Source of the DNA: Fusobacterium perfoetens ATCC 29250
GTDB lineage: Bacteria; Fusobacteriota; Fusobacteriia; Fusobacteriales; Fusobacteriaceae
Length of the DNA: 32,412 nucleotides
Direction: 5' to 3'
Assembly (NCBI RefSeq): GCF_000622245.1
Contig: NZ_KK211417.1
Span: 1-32,412 of the forward strand
The notes under the pieces are model-generated. The model searched no databases and was not told the origin of the DNA. It worked only from the letters and a program-made list of their open reading frames with translations. The stretch's first letter is position 1, and each line of letters starts with the position of its first letter. A program made the translations under genes and the position numbers. Shown in pieces: positions 25,857 through 31,369 of this stretch.

Positions 25857-25885
25857 AAAAATAAGACCTCCTTCTTATTATAATT

Positions 25886-25901
25886 TAACGTAAATACGTT
25901 A
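25886..25901. promoter_or_regulatory. Operator-like palindrome 1 of the sugar-acid operon
   Basis: TAACGTAAATACGTTA is a perfect 16-bp palindrome between the predicted -10 and the aldolase ATG. A further half-site (AACGT) follows at 25906-25910. The same core recurs at 26025-26036. Confidence 0.7.
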
Positions 25902-25925
25902 TTATAACGTGTTTATGTTTTTTAA

Positions 25926-25954
25926 ATTTTACTTTACCACTTTTTTAAATTCAA
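25926..25954 (-). promoter_or_regulatory. Promoter of the sugar-acid operon
   Basis: On the minus strand there is TTGAAT, a 17-base spacer, and TAAAAT. It lies between the two palindromic sites. A second TATAAT closer to the gene (inside AACGTTATAATAACG... near 25901-25908) lacks a good -35. Confidence 0.5.
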
Positions 25955-26016
25955 CACTTTTTCAAAAAATATATTTTTATTATATTTTTTGTTTTAAAAT
26001 AATACTATATTTCCGA

Positions 26017-26037
26017 TTTACGTGACGTAAATACGTT
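26017..26037. promoter_or_regulatory. Operator-like palindrome 2 of the sugar-acid operon
   Basis: TTTACGTGACGTAAA (26017-26031) and ACGTAAATACGT (26025-26036) are two overlapping perfect palindromes. The second, extended to ACGTAAATACGTT, is shared exactly with site 1, 138 bases away. Paired sites on both sides of a promoter are suited to looping or cooperative repression by the operon's IclR protein. Confidence 0.7.
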
Positions 26038-26106
26038 GCTATTTTTTGTTTTTTTTATTTTAAAACTTTCTAACTTTGTATTAAAAAATTTAAATATTAT
26101 ATTAAC

Positions 26107-26141
26107 TAAAAAAAAGATAGAGATATTACTCTCTATCTTTT
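26107..26141 (-). terminator. Terminator of the WYL-regulator operon
   Basis: AAAAAAGATAGAGA and TCTCTATCTTTTTT form a stem with a 6-nt loop, followed by a T run on the minus strand. One arm overlaps the last codons of the 114-aa gene. It is A/T-symmetric and could also stop plus-strand transcription. Confidence 0.85.
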
Positions 26142-26477
26142 TTCTTCAATCCCAAATAAATTATTAAATAGTCCTTTTGGATTTTTATTTGAAAAGTCTA
26201 TTTCCTTATACTCATCTTCTTTTAAAGTTATAAACTTTATTTTCATTTCTTTATATTCATATAAATAATCATTATCTTCTTTCTTTAATTCTTTTTGAAA
26301 ATCTTCTATATTATCACTATTAATAATAAAATTTCCTATTGATAGTAATACCAGAGATTTATTTTCTTTTAACATTATAGAAGATATATCATCACATGAA
26401 TAATAGAAATGTTCTCCTAAGACCTCTACTCTTTGAATAGTGTTTTTATTATTTTTTATTAAATCCAATAATTTCAT
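26133..26477 (-). CDS. Protein of unknown function (114 aa), last gene of the WYL operon
   Basis: No family recognised. It is a soluble, charged protein: HFYYSCDDISSIMLKENKSLVLLSIGNFIINSDNIEDFQKEL suggests a compact alpha/beta fold, ending in a lysine-rich tail (KNPKGLFNNLFGIEEKR). The ATG has AAAGGA at 8 nt. It lies 33 nt after the 371-aa gene and is followed directly by the terminator. It shares the operon of the hydrolase-like and DUF697-like proteins, so a linked role is likely, but nothing in the sequence says which. Confidence 0.7.
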   Translation of the reverse strand: MKLLDLIKNNKNTIQRVEVLGEHFYYSCDDISSIMLKENKSLVLLSIGNFIINSDNIEDFQKELKKEDNDYLYEYKEMKIKFITLKEDEYKEIDFSNKNPKGLFNNLFGIEEKR

Positions 26478-26510
26478 TATTATATCCTTTATTACTTTGA
26501 TAACTATTGC

Positions 26511-27626
26511 TTAGTTTTCTAAAAGTATTTTTATTTTGTTATCTAATATTCTTATCTTTTCATCATAATATTTATCTAATTTAGAATTAACATATTCTTC
26601 TTTTAACTTTCTTATAAATGTTTCACTTTTATAAAACTTATACAAAGTTACAATAAATCCTCCTATATCTAACTTATTAAAATTTTTTGTTATAGAGGTA
26701 TATATTAAATTACTCGTAGTGGAAATCATATTTGAATATAATATTATTTTCTTTGTTCTAACCTCATATATTTTTCTATTATCTATTGTTTCATTATAAT
26801 AAAAATTATGTAACATTGTTATAATAGAACTTATTAACGAAGAAAATAAAACTCCACGAGAAATACTATAAAAATCTATTCTATATTCTTCACCTAATAA
26901 TTGTCCTGCAAATTCTGGAGAAATATTATTTAAAATAGGAACTGGTAATCCCATTTTAGTAAATGCATCACTCGAAAAATGTAACCCTTGTTTTAAAAAA
27001 GCTACAGGTAATAATAATTTATCTTCTCTTATTTGAATAAAAAAATTTTGAAATACTTCTGATATTAAAATAGGTCTTTCTATTTTCATATTTTTTATTG
27101 TATAAGATTCTAGAGAAAAGTTGTTTTTAGTTAAAGTATTAGTAATAATATTTACTGTTCCAAAGATCCACCCTAATAGTGGATCATGTCCTAAAGTAGT
27201 GTATCTATGATTAGCCCCTGATATTCCATGAGAAAATTTTTCAAATTGACTATAAAATTCTTCTTTTGTAGTTAAATACTTTGTAGCATCATATGGAACT
27301 GATCCCAATAATATTTCCGCATATCTTTCTTTTTTAGTTTTTTTACTTATTTGTTTACTAATTAAATCTGGAATTTTATCTCCTTCTGATGCATTAGAAA
27401 ATCTTAATGAGTTGTTATCTATAAAAAATTGTCTTGCTATTTGTAAAAAAACACCTAAAAATAAAAGTTTAGTATCTAGTTCATTTAATTTAGTTTTATT
27501 TTTAAATTCAATTTCATAATTTTTTTTAGTTTCTTGATATTTATTAAATTCTTTTTTTATATCTTTATCTGTAGCATTTATATTTTTTATTTTCTCTATT
27601 AATTTTTTTCTTAAGTCTTCATTCAT
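26511..27626 (-). CDS. Putative membrane-associated metal hydrolase, YdjM-like signature (371 aa)
   Basis: An N-terminal charged, partly helical part (1-50) is followed by several hydrophobic stretches (about 52-70, 150-165, 255-275). Histidines and aspartates cluster: SHG (H133), NHRYTTLGHD (H140, H147, D148) and LHFSSDAFTKMGLPVP (H216, D220). The last has the same spacing, H-x3-D-x2-T-x2-G-x-P, as I recall for the YdjM family of membrane-bound putative metal hydrolases, which also have an HR..TH motif before it. This protein is about twice the length of YdjM and the HR-to-H spacing is two residues longer, so the link is distant. It lies 20 nt after the DUF697-like gene. The substrate is unknown. 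Confidence 0.6.
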   Translation of the reverse strand: MNEDLRKKLIEKIKNINATDKDIKKEFNKYQETKKNYEIEFKNKTKLNELDTKLLFLGVFLQIARQFFIDNNSLRFSNASEGDKIPDLISKQISKKTKKERYAEILLGSVPYDATKYLTTKEEFYSQFEKFSHGISGANHRYTTLGHDPLLGWIFGTVNIITNTLTKNNFSLESYTIKNMKIERPILISEVFQNFFIQIREDKLLLPVAFLKQGLHFSSDAFTKMGLPVPILNNISPEFAGQLLGEEYRIDFYSISRGVLFSSLISSIITMLHNFYYNETIDNRKIYEVRTKKIILYSNMISTTSNLIYTSITKNFNKLDIGGFIVTLYKFYKSETFIRKLKEEYVNSKLDKYYDEKIRILDNKIKILLEN

Positions 27627-27646
27627 AATTTTTTTCCTAATATTTT

Positions 27647-28093
27647 TTATTTTTCTTCTAATATTCTTATCATTTCTTCTTTTGTTTTTTCTTCACCACT
27701 TTTATATCCATACTTATAATTAATTTCTGCTTTTCTTTTTTCTTCTCTCTCTTTTTCCTCAAAATAATTTACTACTAACCAACCAACACTTTCTGTAGCT
27801 GTAGCTGCTGTTCCAGATTTTATAACATTTCCCCAAAGTGGTATCCAACCCACTAATTGTCTTGCTATTTGTCTTCCTACCATTCCTCCTCCTACTGCTG
27901 TTAATATATTTCTCGCTGCCTGCTCTGTTATATCTCTATTATATATTTTAGCTAAAGATATAACCATTCCAACTTGAATTCCTGTTATAGAAATTATATC
28001 TCCACAAGGTACTTGAGCTAATCCTGCTCCTACTCCTCCTGCTGCTATTGCTGCTGCATGAATAACTGCATGACATTTATCTCTTCTTGACAT
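27647..28093 (-). CDS. DUF697-like small membrane protein (148 aa)
   Basis: Glycine- and alanine-rich hydrophobic segments cover residues 8-30, 35-50 and 60-110. The pattern GAGLAQVPCGDIISITGIQVGMVISLAKIYN, then AVGGGMVGRQIARQLVGWIPLWGNVI, is that of DUF697 domains, which usually follow a GTPase domain in Era-like proteins. Here the domain stands alone. The tail (112-148) is strongly charged and likely helical (EEKEREEKRKAEI). It may insert in the membrane under some condition, with the tail in the cytoplasm. The ATG has AAGGAGG at about 9 nt. It lies 39 nt after the WYL regulator. Confidence 0.75.
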   Translation of the reverse strand: MSRRDKCHAVIHAAAIAAGGVGAGLAQVPCGDIISITGIQVGMVISLAKIYNRDITEQAARNILTAVGGGMVGRQIARQLVGWIPLWGNVIKSGTAATATESVGWLVVNYFEEKEREEKRKAEINYKYGYKSGEEKTKEEMIRILEEK

Positions 28094-28132
28094 ATCTTAC
28101 TTCCTCCTTGTATAAAATAATTTATTTTTTAT

Positions 28133-29053
28133 TTATTTAATAATTTTAATATCTTTTCCTTGACTTAATATCCATTTATTTATTCCGTTTCCAAAAACTT
28201 CCACTTTTACTATATAATATCCTTCTCCATTTTCAATAATTTCTGCTGTTGGTAATTTATCTAATACTGCTTCTATTGAGTTTCCTGTATATTTAAATTT
28301 TATTCTTTGTAATTTCCCACCTGTCATAAATTGAACTCTTTTTCTAAATTCTCCTTCTTCAAATCTATCTTTATAAGGGATTGGAAAATGCTCTTCTAAT
28401 ACTCTATATTTTTTTACTCTATCTATTCTATAAATAGTAGGAAATACATCATCTTTATTTTCAAAATATTTTTCTTTATCTATTCCATCTATATGAGCTA
28501 GTACATAAAAATAATATTCAGAAAACATAATTCCTACTGGTAAAATTACTCTCTTTACTACTGATTTATCTGTTTTTTCATATTCAATTTCTATTTTTAA
28601 ATGTTTTTGTACTGCTTCGCCTATTTCCCAAAGACTTTTAAGATAACTTTTTTTATGTTGTAACTCCATATAATGAAATTTTTCATTTTCGATTAATTTA
28701 GATACTTTTAAATAACTTTCTCTAGGTACACATTGTTTCATTAGTTTATCTATTATTTCCATCATTTCTGATTTCAAAAAAGCTCTACTGTCTAATAATA
28801 TTTTACTTACTGCTAAAATTTCACTATTAGTCAATTTTTGATTATCATCATTTTTTAAAATATATCCATTAAGTTTTTCATTATAAACAATCTCTGAAAT
28901 ATTATTAGTAGTTATTAAAAAATTTCTTAAGTCACTTATATCTCTATGAATACTTCTTTCACTTACTCCATATTCCTGAGCTAATTTTTTTCTATTTATT
29001 TCTTTTCCATTTAGTAATCTTAAATAAATATCTAAAATTCTTTGATTTTTCAT
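28133..29053 (-). CDS. WYL-domain transcriptional regulator
   Basis: 306 aa. An N-terminal HTH (RKKLAQEYGVSERSIHRDISDLRNFL, about residues 22-48) is of the DeoR/HTH_11 type. A WYL domain follows (KHLKIEIEYEKTD...VILPVGIMFSEYYFYVLAHIDG, about 153-195) with the WCX-type C-terminal extension. Members sense ligands, often nucleic acids or nucleotides, and many control defence operons. It is the first gene of a four-gene unit. A 15-bp palindrome overlaps the -35 of its own promoter, indicating autoregulation. GGAGG lies 4 nt before the ATG. It is clearly the operon's regulator, but its signal is unknown. Confidence 0.9.
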   Translation of the reverse strand: MKNQRILDIYLRLLNGKEINRKKLAQEYGVSERSIHRDISDLRNFLITTNNISEIVYNEKLNGYILKNDDNQKLTNSEILAVSKILLDSRAFLKSEMMEIIDKLMKQCVPRESYLKVSKLIENEKFHYMELQHKKSYLKSLWEIGEAVQKHLKIEIEYEKTDKSVVKRVILPVGIMFSEYYFYVLAHIDGIDKEKYFENKDDVFPTIYRIDRVKKYRVLEEHFPIPYKDRFEEGEFRKRVQFMTGGKLQRIKFKYTGNSIEAVLDKLPTAEIIENGEGYYIVKVEVFGNGINKWILSQGKDIKIIK

Positions 29054-29089
29054 TTTTCCTCCATTATTTAATTACTTAAGATTTATCTA

Positions 29090-29127
29090 AATATATTTTA
29101 TATTATTGAGATTGACAAAAATTGTCA
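29090..29127 (-). promoter_or_regulatory. Promoter and overlapping palindromic operator of the WYL operon
   Basis: On the minus strand there is TTGTCA, a 17-base spacer, and TATATT (-10 at 29090-29095, -35 at 29113-29118). The -35 is one arm of the perfect palindrome TGACAA-TTT-TTGTCA (29113-29127). A protein bound there would exclude RNA polymerase. The WYL protein is the natural candidate. Confidence 0.65.
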
Positions 29128-29132
29128 TTTAT

Positions 29133-29165
29133 AAAAAAATGAAGATATTTATTACCTTCATTTTT
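29133..29165 (-). terminator. Terminator after the Doc toxin gene
   Basis: AAAAATGAAG and CTTCATTTTT form a 10-bp stem with an 11-nt loop, with T runs on both strands. It lies about 40 nt beyond the doc stop and just upstream of the WYL operon promoter, insulating the two units. Confidence 0.75.
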
Positions 29166-29206
29166 ATTATTTATTAGTTCTTTTTATTGAAAGTAATCCC
29201 CATTAA

Positions 29207-29548
29207 TTATTCTTTTTCATTTCCTTTAGCTATTCTTAAACCTAATTCAACTATTTCTTCATTTGTTATTTCTTTCTTTTTATTATTTAAGTCTAGGAAT
29301 ACAAGCATTGCAAGTATTCCTATTCTTTTATTCCCATCTAAAAATGGATGATTTCTTATAAGACTATTGCATAATTGATTAGCTTTATCATCTAATGTTT
29401 TATATAAATCTTCTCTACCAAAACTTATAAATGGAGAATTAATAGCTGTTTCTAAAAGTCCTATATCTCTTATTCCTCTTATACCACCAGTTTTATCTAT
29501 TATTTTTTCATGTAAGAATATAATATCTTCTATTGACAACTTAATCAC
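29207..29548 (-). CDS. doc: Death-on-curing (Doc/Fic) toxin
   Basis: 113 aa, somewhat shorter at the C-terminus than the 126-aa P1 Doc. The Fic motif HPFLDGNKR (H67-R75) is complete, and GGIRGIRDIGLLETAI (21-36) is the conserved N-terminal region of the family. Doc proteins phosphorylate EF-Tu and stop translation. The start is GTG, sharing its G with the TAG stop of the 31-aa partner gene, with AAGGAG at 8 nt. This overlap means toxin translation depends on the partner. The C-terminal end (GLRIAKGNEKE) looks normal. Confidence 0.9.
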   Translation of the reverse strand: MIKLSIEDIIFLHEKIIDKTGGIRGIRDIGLLETAINSPFISFGREDLYKTLDDKANQLCNSLIRNHPFLDGNKRIGILAMLVFLDLNNKKKEITNEEIVELGLRIAKGNEKE

Positions 29549-29643
29549 TATGATAACTCCTTAAAAGCCTTTAAATATTTTTCTAAATAATAATCTGCTA
29601 ATTTTTCTAATATTTCTTTATCTGTATTAATTTTATCTTTCAT
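29548..29643 (-). CDS. Minimal Doc antitoxin candidate (31 aa)
   Basis: The product is MKDKINTDKEILEKLADYY followed by LEKYLKAFKELS, a short amphipathic helix. It has GAGGTAAAACT before the ATG and shares one base with the doc GTG. The usual partner Phd (about 73 aa) has an N-terminal DNA-binding part and a C-terminal helix that blocks Doc. Only a segment like the latter is present here. It may be a true minimal antitoxin or the rest of a larger one. It lies 15 nt after the 170-aa gene. Confidence 0.7.
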   Translation of the reverse strand: MKDKINTDKEILEKLADYYLEKYLKAFKELS

Positions 29644-29658
29644 AGTTTTACCTCTTAA

Positions 29659-30171
29659 TTATGCTATATACTCCACATATTTAATTTCAAATTGATATTC
29701 TTTATCATAACTTTTAGCTCTTAAGAAAGAATAACCTGTTTCCTCATCTCTTTCTATTGCTATTACTATTATTTCCCAAAGAACTCCTTGATAATATATT
29801 TTTATCTTCTTTCTCTTCCTTGTTGCTTGTTCTAATTGTAAGAATAAATTTTTAAATAATATTTTTTGCCTTATACTTGGATGTAAATTAGCATAAGTTA
29901 TAAATAAATTTCTTAGAAAGACACTTTCTTCTTCTATATGACTAAACTTTAGCATATCAGGAAAGTATTTTGTATTTTTCTCATTTAAGCTAAATATAAT
30001 TGACTTCTTTTCATCAAATATATCAAAACTTACTTCTAATCCTTTTTCAAATCCTAATCCTTCAACTATAAGATTACAAATAGTTTCTTTTTTTAGTTCA
30101 AAATATTCTTTATCTTTGTATAAAATTTCTTGAACAAGTTTAGGAAATGTTACTCTTACTTTTCTTCTCAA
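29659..30171 (-). CDS. Protein of unknown function (170 aa), possibly DNA-binding
   Basis: Not recognised with confidence. The N-terminus (VRVTFPKLVQEILYKDKEYFELKKETICNLIVEGLGF) has the strand-helix-helix look of a ribbon-helix-helix domain. The C-terminus (KKIKIYYQGVLWEIIVIAIERDEETGYSFLRAKSYDKEYQFEIKYVEYI) looks like a small beta-barrel of the WYL type. The start is TTG at 30171. GGAGG is 7 nt before it, while an out-of-frame ATG lies too close. It has its own promoter (30203-30230) and probably heads the transcript of the antitoxin-doc pair, so it may regulate them. This would explain how the 31-aa antitoxin lacks a DNA-binding part. Confidence 0.65.
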   Translation of the reverse strand: MRRKVRVTFPKLVQEILYKDKEYFELKKETICNLIVEGLGFEKGLEVSFDIFDEKKSIIFSLNEKNTKYFPDMLKFSHIEEESVFLRNLFITYANLHPSIRQKILFKNLFLQLEQATRKRKKIKIYYQGVLWEIIVIAIERDEETGYSFLRAKSYDKEYQFEIKYVEYIA

Positions 30172-30202
30172 TCATTTCCCTCCTAACTTCTCTATTAATA
30201 TA

Positions 30203-30230
30203 ATTATACACCCTATATAAAAGTACTCAA
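30203..30230 (-). promoter_or_regulatory. Promoter of the 170-aa gene / antitoxin / doc unit
   Basis: On the minus strand there is TTGAGT, a 16-base spacer, and TATAAT, ending 31 nt before the TTG start. The expected start point is near 30196. Confidence 0.65.
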
Positions 30231-30257
30231 AGAGAACATTTTTTTATAATATTCTTT

Positions 30258-30572
30258 TTAGAAACTATGTTTTTTCAATGATTCTACTGTTCCTTGAAAT
30301 AGTGTTTTCTCTCCTAAAAGTTTATTATCACAATCTAGGAAGAATACTTTAAATTCTTCATTATTCTTTATTCCCATATTAATATTTAAAAATTCTATTA
30401 ATTCTCGCATTGTTCTTATTCTTGTGAAGTCTTTATTTTTTAATTTTTCTTTTCCTATGATATATATAAGATTTTTTAGTTCTTCTATTTCCTCATTTAT
30501 TTCGTAGCTTTTCATCTTATAAACTACTTCATCTACATCTTTACATTTTAAAAATTTTAATATCTTTTCCAT
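30258..30572 (-). pseudogene. Truncated RadC-like (JAB/MPN) protein
   Basis: 104 aa. MRELIEFLNINMGIKNNEEFKVFFLDCDNKLLGEKTLFQGTV (about residues 55-96) matches the start of the RadC JAB domain ('E.F.V.FLD..N.LI..E.LF.GTV'). The frame then ends with ESLKKHSF and a stop. The later metal-binding HxHPSGDP.PS part is missing, so it cannot be an active metalloprotease-fold enzyme. GGAGG lies before the ATG, and the remaining protein may still be made. RadC-like genes are common passengers on plasmids and integrative elements, in keeping with the integrase fragment nearby. Confidence 0.75.
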
Positions 30573-30593
30573 AATTTTCCTCCATAATAATAG

Positions 30594-30615
30594 AGGACTT
30601 CCTATTGGAAGTCCT
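30594..30615. terminator. 9-bp perfect hairpin at the end of the 114-codon gene at 30602
   Basis: AGGACTTCC-TATT-GGAAGTCCT spans the stop codon of the upstream minus-strand gene. The T-tract is on the plus side (TATTTTCTT), so as a terminator it would work mainly for plus-strand transcripts. On the minus strand it may only stabilise the 3' end. Confidence 0.5.
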
Positions 30616-30946
30616 TATTTTCTTCTATATAATATTTATTACTATCATTTTCAAATCTTGACATAGTAATCATATATTCTTCTATAGCTTTCTTATAATT
30701 AGTTACCATAAGAATAAAGTTTTCATATGTTGTTTCTCCATATTCTCTATATTCTCTACAGCAATTATATTTATTTTTAATTTCCTTAAATTCTATGCGA
30801 TAGTCAGGTGCTTTTCTATTATCCATATAAAATTTAACCACTTTAGGAGTTAGACTTTGTTTTGATGTAGTTATTAAAACTTTTTTCATTTGCCCTAAAA
30901 TAGGTTTTACTTCTGCTGTATCCATTTGTACTCTAAAGTTTCCCAT
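30602..30946 (-). CDS. Small protein of unknown function
   Basis: 114 aa from the ATG at 30946, beginning MGNFRVQMDTAEVKP. The charged C-terminal part (FKEIKNKYNCCREYREYGETTYENFILMVTNYKKAIEEYMITM) looks like a real helical protein. The frame extends upstream to a TTG at 31018, and that extension (KLRIRYLLFLLYLFLIKGNILGC) mimics a lipoprotein signal. However, it lies antisense to a convincing integrase stretch on the plus strand, and no ribosome site precedes the TTG. I therefore prefer 30946, where AGGA lies close before the ATG. If the extension were real, this would be a lipoprotein. Function unknown. Confidence 0.45.
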   Translation of the reverse strand: MGNFRVQMDTAEVKPILGQMKKVLITTSKQSLTPKVVKFYMDNRKAPDYRIEFKEIKNKYNCCREYREYGETTYENFILMVTNYKKAIEEYMITMSRFENDSNKYYIEENKDFQ

Positions 30947-31262
30947 ACATCCTAAGATATTACCTTTAATTAAAAATAGATACAATAAAAATAATAAATA
31001 TCTAATTCTTAACTTCAAAGGTCAAAAAATGAAGTATGATAATTACTATAGAGAAAAGTTTCTTCCTATCATGGAACAATTAAACATGAAACATAGACCA
31101 CACGATTGTCGTCATACTTTTGCTACACTTCTTAGTAATGCCAATGCTAATGCTACTGCTATTAAGAAAATGATAGGACATGAAAGCTATATTACTACTG
31201 AAAAAATATATACTCATAAGGATATAGAAGAACTTAGAAAAAATGTTGAACTAATAAAATAA
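30942..31262 (+). pseudogene. C-terminal fragment of a tyrosine-family integrase
   Basis: The plus-strand frame reads PIHPKILPLIKNRYNKNNKYLI then LNFKGQKMKYDNYYREKF, continuing with HRPHDCRHTFATLL, IKKMIGHESY and TTEKIYTHKDIEELR to a stop. The second half of the catalytic set is present: H-x2-R (HDCR), GH, and the nucleophile Y in IYTH. The first arginine and the N-terminal arm- and core-binding domains are absent, and the open frame ends at a stop near 30828. The most evident start, the ATG at 31029, has no ribosome site. Neighbouring genes were therefore probably once part of an integrated element whose integrase has been lost. Confidence 0.8.
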
Positions 31263-31269
31263 TAAATAA

Positions 31270-31325
31270 TGTGATAGTTTACACAATATTTTATAGAAAA
31301 ATGTGTAAATTATCACATATTTTTA
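31270..31325 (+). terminator. Terminator after the integrase fragment
   Basis: TGTGATAGTTTACACA and TGTGTAAATTATCACA pair over 16 bases with one G-U, closing a 16-nt loop, followed by TATTTTTA. It begins 8 bases after the integrase stop. Confidence 0.75.
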
Positions 31326-31335
31326 TAAAAAAATG

Positions 31336-31344
31336 TGATATAAT
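31336..31344 (+). promoter_or_regulatory. Extended -10 promoter of the DUF4143 ATPase gene
   Basis: TGATATAAT is a perfect TGN-TATAAT element 25 bases before the ATG. The position of a -35 (CATATT) is poor. The same extended -10 serves the helicase gene at 16606. Confidence 0.5.
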
Positions 31345-31369
31345 ATAATAAATAGTTAGGAGGTTTATT

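Noticed and set aside
30947-31018. Lipoprotein signal peptide (hydrophobic core then ILGC) on the minus strand
   Set aside because: The stretch is antisense to an integrase-like segment (PKILPLIKNRYNKNNKYLI). Its hydrophobic character follows from Lys/Asn codons read backwards, and the TTG start has no ribosome site.
31270-31317. CRP/FNR-like sites (TGTGA-N6-ACACA and TGTGT-N6-TCACA)
   Set aside because: The two are simply the complementary arms of a long terminator hairpin after the integrase fragment. Each has a mismatch in one half-site, so a terminator explains them better.
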